From: MGNI01 sp964353875
GTDB taxonomy: Bacteria > Chloroflexota > Anaerolineae > Anaerolineales > E44-bin32
Reading direction: 5' to 3'
DNA length: 22,292 bases
Assembly (NCBI GenBank): GCA_964353875.1
Contig: CAYGXU010000048.1
Coordinates: 1 to 22,292 of the forward strand
In this document: piece after piece, positions 7,318 through 14,393 of the stretch
Position numbering within the stretch: the first letter of the stretch is position 1
Layout of the letters: every line of letters begins with the position of its first letter
Translations under genes and position numbers: made by a program
Notes under the pieces: generated by a model
What the model was told of the DNA's origin: nothing
Databases searched by the model: none
The model's input: the letters and a program-made list of their open reading frames with translations, nothing else

Positions 7318-10300
7318 GTGCCTCGCAACGAAAACCAACTCGAGGGCATCACTCTATCACCACACGTCCAAGACTCACCTCCCGTTGGAGCTGTCATGGT
7401 CGTTGGAGGTGGGATCGCGGGCATGCAAGCCAGCCTCGATCTCGCTGATCAAGGTTACCGCGTCTATTTGATCGAATCAAAATCCGCCATTGGCGGACAC
7501 ATGGCTCAATTGGATAAAACCTTTCCCACCAACGACTGCGCCATGTGCACTATCAGCCCCAAACTGGTTGAAACAGGACGCCATCTTAACATCGAATTAT
7601 TGGTTGATACTGAGGTCGTCAAGGTCGCCGGTCAGGCTGGCAACTTCGATGTCACCATCCGAAAAAAGCCCCGCTACATCGACCTGACAAAATGCGTCGG
7701 CTGCGGGGATTGCGTTGATGTCTGCCCGGTTGTCATCCCAGACAATTTCAACGAAGGACTATCCCAACGTCATGCCGCGCATAAGCTCTACCCTCAGGCT
7801 GTGCCGAATGCCTATGCTATTGAGAAATTAGGGATCGCTCCCTGTCGTGATGCCTGCCCTTCTGGACAGAGAGCACAGGGATATATTGCTCTCATCCGTG
7901 AAGGACGGTACGAGGATGCCTTGCGAGTGATCAAAGAGGATAATCCCTTCCCTGGTATCTGTGGGCGCATCTGCAATCACCGCTGCGAAACGGCCTGCAA
8001 TCGAGGGTTGGTTGATGAACCAATTAACATTCATGCGTTGAAACGCTTCGTCACCGACAAGGTCTACCAGAATCCGCGCCAGCCTCTGCCTCCTGCCGAA
8101 ATCTCTCGTGATCAACGTGTGGCGATTATCGGCGCTGGTCCTTGCGGCTTGACGGCAGCACGCGATCTTGCCAAGCTGGGCTACCCGGTGTCCATCTTCG
8201 AAGCCCTGCCTGTGGCAGGCGGCATGTTGCGCGTGGGAGTACCCGAATATCGCTTGCCAGCCGAGATCATCGAGCGCGAGATCGCCGATATCACCGATCT
8301 GGGCATTGAGCTCCACTTGAATACCACCGTGGATGACCTGGACGAACTGTTCGAAGAAGGTTTTGAATCCGTATTGATCGCTGTCGGCGCCCATGAAGGG
8401 ATTCGATTGCCGATCCCCGGTGCATCTTTAGAGAATGTGTTGATCAACACTCACTTTCTGCGAGATGTGAGGCTGGGGAATCCTCCAAAGCTCGGTAAAC
8501 GTGTACTGGTACTGGGGGGCGGGAATGTCGCCATCGACTGCGCGCGTACCGCCGTGCGCCTCGGCGCTGAAGTACACATCGCCTGTCTTGAGCCTCGCGA
8601 GAACATGCCCTGCCATCCCTGGGAGGCGGATGCCGCTGAAGAGGAAGGTGTTGCCATCCACGCTGATCGGACTTTTCTGCGCGTTGTGGATGATGGTCAC
8701 GGGCGTGTTGCTGGCGTGGAATGCACCAAGGTACGATCATTTTCCTTCGACCATGAAGGGCGGCTTTCCCTCGAGAAGGAACCCGATTCCGAGCACATCA
8801 TTGAAGCCGATACCGTCATTTTCTCCGTCGGTCAACGCGCTGGCCTGGCCTTCATCCCCGAGGACTCGGGCGTTGGAATCACTTCAAAACGCACCATCGC
8901 CATTAACCCCAACACCTTCGCTGCTACCCGACCGGGTGTCTTCGCTGCCGGGGATAGCGTCTCAGGTACAGCCTTCGTCATTGAGGCAGTTGCCTCCGGT
9001 CATCAAGTCGCGGAAAGCATTCATCGCTATCTGGCGGGAGAACCTCTCGAGCCCCAACCAAGGCCAGATCTACCCGTGATCAAATTCACCAAAGCTGAAT
9101 TACAGGCGCGTGTGGAGCAGGGTGAGATCCATGCTACCGGACGGGTTCCCATGGTGGAGTTGCCGGTTAAATCCAGAATCGATAGTTTTCAAGAGATCGA
9201 ACTCGGATATACCGATGAACAAGCCCAGGCAGAAGCGTCTCGCTGCCTGAGTTGCGCTATCTGTTCGGAATGTCTTTCTTGTGAATACATCTGTGGCACG
9301 AAGGCTGTCAACCATAACGCGGTTGAGACGGTCGAGCAAATTCAAGTCGGCGCCGTCATCCTGGCGCCTGGTTTCCAGATCTATCAAGCTGAACTCTCGC
9401 AGGAATATGGTCTGGGGCGTTACCCCAACGTGGTCACAGCGCTGCAATTCGAGCGCTTGCTCTCCGCTTCAGGTCCCACTGGAGGCCATGTCACACGCCC
9501 CTCTGACGAGGTAGCAGCCAAGCGCATCGCCTTCTTACAGTGCGTCGGATCGCGAGATCAGAGTCATGATTACTGCTCAGCGGTCTGCTGCATGTACGCC
9601 ACCAAAGAAGCGGTAATGGCGAAGGAACATGAACCGGAGGCGGACATCCATATCTTCATGATGGACATGCGTTCCTTCAGCAAGGGTTACGAGGCCTACT
9701 ACCAACGCGCACGGGAACAATACGGAATCCAATATACCCGCTGTCGCATCTCCGCCTTGAAAGAGGACAGCGAAACCCACAATCTCATCTTACGGTATGT
9801 CGAGGATCAAGGTTCAAATCTCGCCGGATTAGATCCATCCTCACTCTCCAACCTCCAACCCCAAATCCGCGAAGAAGCCTTTGATATGGTTGTGCTCTCG
9901 GTAGGTATGGAGATTTCCGACTCGGTACGTAAGCTGGGTCAGGACCTAGCCATTGAGCTGGATGACTATGGCTTCTGTCATACAACCCTCTTCCATCCAT
10001 TAGAGACCTCACGCCCTGGCATCTTCGTGGCGGGGCCTTTCCGGGAACCGAAGGACATCCCTGAGACGGTTGTGGAAGCCAGTGGGGCCGCAGCTTGTTC
10101 AGCAGCTCTTCTCTCCGAAGCAAGACACACACTCACGCGTGTGATGGAATTCCCGCCCGAGCGCGATGTAAGCGAAGAATCCTTAAAAATCGGGGTCTTC
10201 GTCTGCCATTGTGGTTCGAATATCGGCGGCTATCTGGAGGTCCCATTTGTCGTAGATCATGCCAAGACGCTTCCAGGTGTTGTCCACGCCGAACACAATC

Positions 10301-11916
10301 TTTATACTTGTTCCCAAGACAGCATTGCCCATATCACTGAACAGGTGAAGGAATTGGGGCTGAATCGCGTCGTGGTTGCCTCCTGTACTCCCCATACCCA
10401 TGCTGGCCTCTTCCAGGATTGCATTCGGGCCGCTGGTCTGAATCCCTATCTCTTCGATATGGCTAATATCCGCAACCAGTGCTCCTGGGTGCATTCACAC
10501 GATGAGGCAGCCGCCACAGCGAAAGCGAAAGATCTCGTCCGCATGGCTGTCGCTCGCGTAAGCGCACTCGAACCTTTGAGAACCACCCAAGTTGAGAATG
10601 AGCATGCCGCCCTGGTTGTTGGTGGCGGCGTGGCTGGGATGACCACCGCTCAATCGCTCGCCAAAAGCGGTTTTGAAGTTCACCTTGTCGAACGGGAAGA
10701 AACGCTGGGAGGTAACTTACGCCATGTTTACCACACCGTCTCCGGAGACGATCCGCAGCCATTCCTGACCGACCTGATCGAAGAAACCCAACAGGAAGCG
10801 CACATCCACCTCCACCTCGCTCATGAACTGGTGAAAAACCAAGGTTTCATGGGCAACTTCACGTCGACGCTGCGTGACCGCTCGGGCAAAGAAGTGGAAA
10901 TTCGCCATGGCGTCTCAATCATTGCTACCGGCGGGAGGGAATATCGCGGCCGGGACTACGGCTATGGTTCCGATCCACATGTTATTACGGGAATGGAATT
11001 CGAAGCCCTTCTGGCAGAGGCGCAGGGAAAAAGGCCTCTAATGATCGATCGAGTTCGTCAAATACAAGAAAGCCTCGGCAAAGCACTTCCTGACGAGATG
11101 ACAATGATTTTTTGTGTAGGGCCGGCCGATCGATATTGCAGCCGGATTTGCTGCTCGACTGGCCTTAAGAATGCCCTCACTATGAAGCAATTGAAACCGG
11201 AGGCACAGATTACGGTGCTTTTCCGCGATATTCGCACATACGGATCAAAGGAAAATCTATACACTCGTGCAAGGGAAGCTGGCATCCGCTTTGTACGCTA
11301 CGATCCAGACCAACCCCCGGATGTTCGACATCAGGAGGGAAAAATCCAGGTCACTGCCACCGACCCATCGCTTGGACTCCCAATCCTGTTAGAGCCCGAT
11401 TTGCTGGTTCTAAGCATGCCGGTGATCCCTGCGGAAGGTTCAGATAAGGTCGCTTCGATTTGCAAAACAGCTGTGGATGGCGACGGTTTCTTCCTCGAGG
11501 CGCATGTTAAGCTTCGACCAGTGGACTTCGCCTCCGAAGGCCTCTTCATGGCAGGCATGGCTCATTACCCCAAACTACTCAATGAGAGCATTGCCCACGC
11601 ACAGGCCGCGGCTTCGCGCGCTTCCATCATTTTAGCGAAACCCAACCTCCTCGCAGGAGGGATCATCGCTCAAGTCGATCAGCAAAAATGTGTCGGCTGT
11701 TTGACCTGTGTGCGAGTATGCCCCTTTGATGTCCCCACAGTGGATGAGAAAGTCCTCGGAAATGGAGATATCCGAGGCGCAGCCTTCATCGAACCCACCA
11801 TCTGTCGAGGTTGTGGAAATTGCGTCTCGGAATGTCCTGCAAAAGCCATCCAACTGTTGCATTTTAAAGACGATCAAATCATGATTAAGTTAGATGCTTT
11901 ATTCGTCGGAGAATGA
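7318..11916 (+). CDS. Giant HdrA copy 1: HdrA flavin core with inserted GltD/NfnB-like module, fused to a second HdrA
   Basis: This 1532-aa protein is predicted to carry three FAD sites and many Fe-S clusters. Residues 22-165 are the HdrA thioredoxin-reductase-like fold: GGGIAG at 30-35, a DKTFPTNDCAMC block at 66-77 and CVGCGDCVDVCP at 126-137. Residues about 170-590 are a full GltD/NfnB-like module. It has an N-terminal Fe-S region (C176, C180, C215, C219, C223, C227), FAD motif GAGPCG at 272-277, dinucleotide motif GGGNVAID at 400-407 and FAD motif AAGD at 543-546. The HdrA core resumes with a cysteine-rich ferredoxin segment (643-659) and CVGSRD. A second HdrA N-terminal domain starts at 961 (VCHCGSNIGG) and a second flavin fold at 1101 (GGGVAG). 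Two [4Fe-4S] motifs lie at 1458-1469 and 1496-1507. It likely takes electrons from NAD(P)H and splits them, as HdrA bifurcates at flavin. GTG 7318 has GGGGAGG just upstream. The stop overlaps the next gene's ATG. Confidence 0.88.
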   Translation: MPRNENQLEGITLSPHVQDSPPVGAVMVVGGGIAGMQASLDLADQGYRVYLIESKSAIGGHMAQLDKTFPTNDCAMCTISPKLVETGRHLNIELLVDTEVVKVAGQAGNFDVTIRKKPRYIDLTKCVGCGDCVDVCPVVIPDNFNEGLSQRHAAHKLYPQAVPNAYAIEKLGIAPCRDACPSGQRAQGYIALIREGRYEDALRVIKEDNPFPGICGRICNHRCETACNRGLVDEPINIHALKRFVTDKVYQNPRQPLPPAEISRDQRVAIIGAGPCGLTAARDLAKLGYPVSIFEALPVAGGMLRVGVPEYRLPAEIIEREIADITDLGIELHLNTTVDDLDELFEEGFESVLIAVGAHEGIRLPIPGASLENVLINTHFLRDVRLGNPPKLGKRVLVLGGGNVAIDCARTAVRLGAEVHIACLEPRENMPCHPWEADAAEEEGVAIHADRTFLRVVDDGHGRVAGVECTKVRSFSFDHEGRLSLEKEPDSEHIIEADTVIFSVGQRAGLAFIPEDSGVGITSKRTIAINPNTFAATRPGVFAAGDSVSGTAFVIEAVASGHQVAESIHRYLAGEPLEPQPRPDLPVIKFTKAELQARVEQGEIHATGRVPMVELPVKSRIDSFQEIELGYTDEQAQAEASRCLSCAICSECLSCEYICGTKAVNHNAVETVEQIQVGAVILAPGFQIYQAELSQEYGLGRYPNVVTALQFERLLSASGPTGGHVTRPSDEVAAKRIAFLQCVGSRDQSHDYCSAVCCMYATKEAVMAKEHEPEADIHIFMMDMRSFSKGYEAYYQRAREQYGIQYTRCRISALKEDSETHNLILRYVEDQGSNLAGLDPSSLSNLQPQIREEAFDMVVLSVGMEISDSVRKLGQDLAIELDDYGFCHTTLFHPLETSRPGIFVAGPFREPKDIPETVVEASGAAACSAALLSEARHTLTRVMEFPPERDVSEESLKIGVFVCHCGSNIGGYLEVPFVVDHAKTLPGVVHAEHNLYTCSQDSIAHITEQVKELGLNRVVVASCTPHTHAGLFQDCIRAAGLNPYLFDMANIRNQCSWVHSHDEAAATAKAKDLVRMAVARVSALEPLRTTQVENEHAALVVGGGVAGMTTAQSLAKSGFEVHLVEREETLGGNLRHVYHTVSGDDPQPFLTDLIEETQQEAHIHLHLAHELVKNQGFMGNFTSTLRDRSGKEVEIRHGVSIIATGGREYRGRDYGYGSDPHVITGMEFEALLAEAQGKRPLMIDRVRQIQESLGKALPDEMTMIFCVGPADRYCSRICCSTGLKNALTMKQLKPEAQITVLFRDIRTYGSKENLYTRAREAGIRFVRYDPDQPPDVRHQEGKIQVTATDPSLGLPILLEPDLLVLSMPVIPAEGSDKVASICKTAVDGDGFFLEAHVKLRPVDFASEGLFMAGMAHYPKLLNESIAHAQAAASRASIILAKPNLLAGGIIAQVDQQKCVGCLTCVRVCPFDVPTVDEKVLGNGDIRGAAFIEPTICRGCGNCVSECPAKAIQLLHFKDDQIMIKLDALFVGE

Positions 11917-12407
11917 AGATGCCAGATGTTGAACCCCAAATCATCGCTTTTTGCTGCTCCCATTGTGCATACAATGCTGCCGATCTTGCGGGAGGCTTGC
12001 GTTTTCAATATCCATCATCGATTAAGATCATCGAAGTCCCGTGTACCGGGCGTGTGGATGTCCTTCATCTCTTACATGCCTTTGAAAATGGCGCCGATGG
12101 CGTGATGGTCGCCGGCTGACTGACTGGCGACTGTCATTACCTGGAAGGTAATATCAACGCTGAAAGAAGGATTGAGTACACCCGACAACTGCTTGAGGCA
12201 ATCGGATTGGCACCTCAAAGGCTGCAGATGATCCATGTCTCGTCTGCAATGGCAGGCCAGTTCGCGTTTGCTTCCGCAGAGCTTACCGCTGAGGTCAAGC
12301 GTCTTGGACCAAATCCATTGCGGAATAATGGCGCTCATCCAACGGATGAGGGAAACGACCGAAGTGAAGAGGAAGGCAGCTTAGTGACCGATGCAAGTCA
12401 CAATTGA
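11913..12407 (+). CDS. mvhD: MvhD copy 1, predicted selenoprotein (in-frame TGA read as selenocysteine, codon 69)
   Basis: MvhD-type proteins are small [2Fe-2S] electron carriers that dock on HdrA. The frame from ATG 11913 meets TGA at 12117-12119, then continues open for 95 codons to TGA 12405-12407, giving 164 aa including Sec69. Both sides match copy 2: before the TGA, the IIAFCC (C14, C15, C18), PCTGR (C44) and GADGVMVAG blocks; after it, a GDCH block with C74 and SSAMAGQF. The TGA falls exactly at Cys70 of copy 2. A hairpin with SECIS-like geometry follows it. F420-nonreducing hydrogenase D subunits (VhuD) of some methanogens are known selenoproteins, so there is family precedent. ATG 11913 overlaps the hdrA stop by 4 bases, and the 3' end overlaps the kinase gene by 17. 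Recent nonsense mutation or sequencing error is the alternative; the intact downstream frame argues against decay. Confidence 0.85.
12117..12119 (+). other. In-frame TGA predicted to encode selenocysteine
   Basis: This TGA replaces the TGT cysteine codon found at the equivalent site of the second MvhD gene (residue 70 there). The local context is VMVAG-[TGA]-LTGDC here and VMVAG-C-LEGDC in copy 2. Reading frame and homology continue unchanged on both sides. Confidence 0.82.
12124..12162 (+). promoter_or_regulatory. SECIS-like hairpin downstream of the in-frame TGA
   Basis: A perfect 6-bp stem ATTACC (12136-12141) / GGTAAT (12147-12152) closes a 5-nt loop TGGAA. The loop starts 22 nt after the TGA and has G at its second position. 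Both features fit the published general model of bacterial SECIS elements (loop roughly 16-37 nt from the UGA, G in the first two loop positions). Below it, TG/CA and the outer GGCG/CGCT pairs can extend the stem across small internal loops. The same codons in the cysteine paralogue (CATTTCCGGACAGGCAAC) do not form this stem. Confidence 0.7.
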
Positions 12408-13602
12408 TACTTTAAATCGTTTTGACTTATTCGCAGGGATTCCCGATACCGCCCTCGAGGAAATTGTTGGCCTTTCGAAAGCGGAACGGCATCAGGAAGG
12501 CTCTATTCTTTTTGCAGAAGCCACGCCAGCAGAATACCTTTACCTGATTGTCGAGGGTAAAGTTTCCCTTGAGAAACTGGTCCAATTGGGACGCACCGGC
12601 ACTCCCAGACGGGCGACCACGGGTGTGATCGGCCCATGGCAGCCCAGTGGCTGGTCGGCGCTGGTGTCACCCTACGAATACACTTCTTCCGGTATCTGCC
12701 TGGAGGACACCCTGGTTGTAGCCATCCCTGGTGAAAAGTTACGGGACATCATGCGCAGAAGACCGGAGGTAGGCTGTGAACTCATCAGTCGTGTAGCCTC
12801 GATCATCCGTGAGAGACTGAAAAATTCCACCTCCATTCTCACCTATTTTCTTTCAATCGTGTCTCATGAATTGAAGCGCCCACTAGCTGCAGTCGAGAAT
12901 TACATCCAAGTCCTCTTGGGGGGATTCGCCGGTGAAATCAGCCCCAAACAACAGCGCCTTTTAGAGCGCAGTTCGCTCCGCATAAGTGATTTACGAGCGT
13001 TGATCAGCGATCTTTTGGACTTTGCTCGTATGCAGCCCGACCAGATTAAAGCTGATTTTGAACTGATCAGCCCTCAAGAAATCGCCTCCGAAAGTCTTGA
13101 AGAAGTGCGCTTGGCAGCCGCGCAGAAGAATATTCAGGTTAGAGCGGCTGGACCAGCGGAATTCCTGCCCATCGTTGGCGCACGCCGTCGATTGAGGCAG
13201 GTGCTCTCGAATTTACTTGCAAATGCGATTAAATTCTCGCCGGAGGGTAGCACGGTGGTGCTATCCGCCAGAGACGAGCCCGATGCTCTCATTATTGAAT
13301 TCAGCGATGAGGGCATTGGCATCCCTACAGAAGATCAAGCCCACATCTTTGATGACTTTTTCCGTGCTAGCAACGCCGAACAGATCGGCGGAGCAGGTCT
13401 GGGTCTCTCCATCGTACAAAAAATCATCGACGCACACGAGGGACAGATTAAAGTGGAAAGCCCGTATACTCCTGGGAAGTCCGGCACGCGTTTCAGTGTC
13501 CGGATCCCGCGCGATCTTGCTCTTCCAGCTCATCGGGGGGCGGATCCCACAGAAACACGTTCTGCAACTGGCAACCAATCCGAAGGGGCTACAACCCCAT
13601 AG
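12391..13602 (+). CDS. Sensor histidine kinase with N-terminal cyclic-nucleotide-binding-like domain
   Basis: This 403-aa protein is predicted to be soluble, with no membrane helix. Residues 1-140 resemble the Crp/Fnr-type effector domain (RFDLFAGIPDTALEEI opening, then a YLIVEGKVSL strand). The classical cAMP phosphate-binding signature is not evident and only one cysteine lies in the ligand region, so the ligand is unknown. HisKA follows with the phospho-acceptor His159 in IVSHELKRPLAA. HATPase_c follows with the N-box around N274/N278, DEGIGIP at 306-312, FDDFF at 320-324 and GGAGLGLS at 333-340. It probably phosphorylates the tandem-receiver protein encoded 17 bases downstream. The start lies inside the end of mvhD copy 1 (17-nt overlap), implying translational coupling. 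A role in sensing redox or energy state for the Hdr modules is inferred from position only. Confidence 0.88.
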   Translation: MQVTIDTLNRFDLFAGIPDTALEEIVGLSKAERHQEGSILFAEATPAEYLYLIVEGKVSLEKLVQLGRTGTPRRATTGVIGPWQPSGWSALVSPYEYTSSGICLEDTLVVAIPGEKLRDIMRRRPEVGCELISRVASIIRERLKNSTSILTYFLSIVSHELKRPLAAVENYIQVLLGGFAGEISPKQQRLLERSSLRISDLRALISDLLDFARMQPDQIKADFELISPQEIASESLEEVRLAAAQKNIQVRAAGPAEFLPIVGARRRLRQVLSNLLANAIKFSPEGSTVVLSARDEPDALIIEFSDEGIGIPTEDQAHIFDDFFRASNAEQIGGAGLGLSIVQKIIDAHEGQIKVESPYTPGKSGTRFSVRIPRDLALPAHRGADPTETRSATGNQSEGATTP

Positions 13603-13619
13603 TTCGAAAGGGGAGGGGT

Positions 13620-14393
13620 ATGAGGAACGAACCCTATGTCCTAATTGTCGATGATGATCCTGATATCCTTGAAGCCATCACCGCCATCCTTGAAACACAA
13701 GATTACCATTTGGCAACCGCTCGCGACGGGATCGAGTGCATGCAAAAAATCCATGAAGAAACTCCAGATCTAGTCATCTTGGATATGCTCATGCCGCGCA
13801 TGGACGGCTTCGCGGTCATTAAAGAACTTCGTGAAGATCCAAGGTACGCTGGTCTGCCGATCATTGTACTCTCTACTGTCATCGAGGACGCTGCTTATCG
13901 GCGCTATGAACTCGAGGTTGGTGTGTCGATGAATGTCCAGGACTTTATCGAGAAGCCCGCCCCTCCGATGGAGTTGCTCCGTCGAGTGAGTGCAATCGTC
14001 GAACAACCCTACATCATCATCGCCGATGATGATCCCGATATCGTCGAAGCGATCACAACCGTTCTGCAAACCGCACCCTACCAGGTGGGCACAGCACGCA
14101 CCGGCGAACAATGTCTGGCCATGGTTCGTCAGCGTAAGCCGAACGTCCTGCTCTTGGACCTGCTCATGCCGAAGATGGATGGCTTTGCAGTGATTCGCGA
14201 GTTGCAAAATGATCCGGCTTATAGCGACTTGCCCATCATCGTCCTTACAACTGTGGTTGAAGACGCCAGTCGAAGGCGTTATGAACTGGAAACAGGTCGT
14301 GATCTAAAGGTGAGGACCTATCTACAGAAACCGGTTCCACCCGGCGAATTACTTCACACCGTCGAGAGGGTGATGGAGAGCCAAAGGAAATGA
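13620..14393 (+). CDS. Tandem-receiver response regulator without output domain
   Basis: This 257-aa protein is made of two CheY-like receiver domains. Domain 1 (about 5-125) has the acidic cluster D11-D13, phospho-acceptor D55 in LVILDMLMP, S85 and K112 in IEKP. Domain 2 (about 130-250) has D136-D138, D180 in LLLDLLMP, T210 and K237 in LQKP. Both therefore look competent for phosphorylation. The domains are similar to each other, including the unusual YRRYELE / RRRYELE insert after the fourth strand, so they arose by internal duplication. No DNA-binding or enzymatic output domain exists. Signalling is thus probably by protein contact or phosphotransfer, perhaps on the Hdr complex itself. GGGGAGGGG precedes ATG 13620, and the stop overlaps the hdrA copy 2 start by 4 bases (ATGA). 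Confidence 0.9.
   Translation: MRNEPYVLIVDDDPDILEAITAILETQDYHLATARDGIECMQKIHEETPDLVILDMLMPRMDGFAVIKELREDPRYAGLPIIVLSTVIEDAAYRRYELEVGVSMNVQDFIEKPAPPMELLRRVSAIVEQPYIIIADDDPDIVEAITTVLQTAPYQVGTARTGEQCLAMVRQRKPNVLLLDLLMPKMDGFAVIRELQNDPAYSDLPIIVLTTVVEDASRRRYELETGRDLKVRTYLQKPVPPGELLHTVERVMESQRK

Noticed and set aside
11913..12119. A truncated 68-aa MvhD gene or a pseudogene
   Set aside because: The same frame stays open for 95 codons after the TGA with strong similarity to MvhD copy 2, no frameshift is needed, and a SECIS-like hairpin follows. Selenocysteine explains it better.
12207..12407. Separate small gene starting at TTG 12207
   Set aside because: It is in the same frame as the upstream MvhD and contains its C-terminal half; no ribosome site precedes the TTG.
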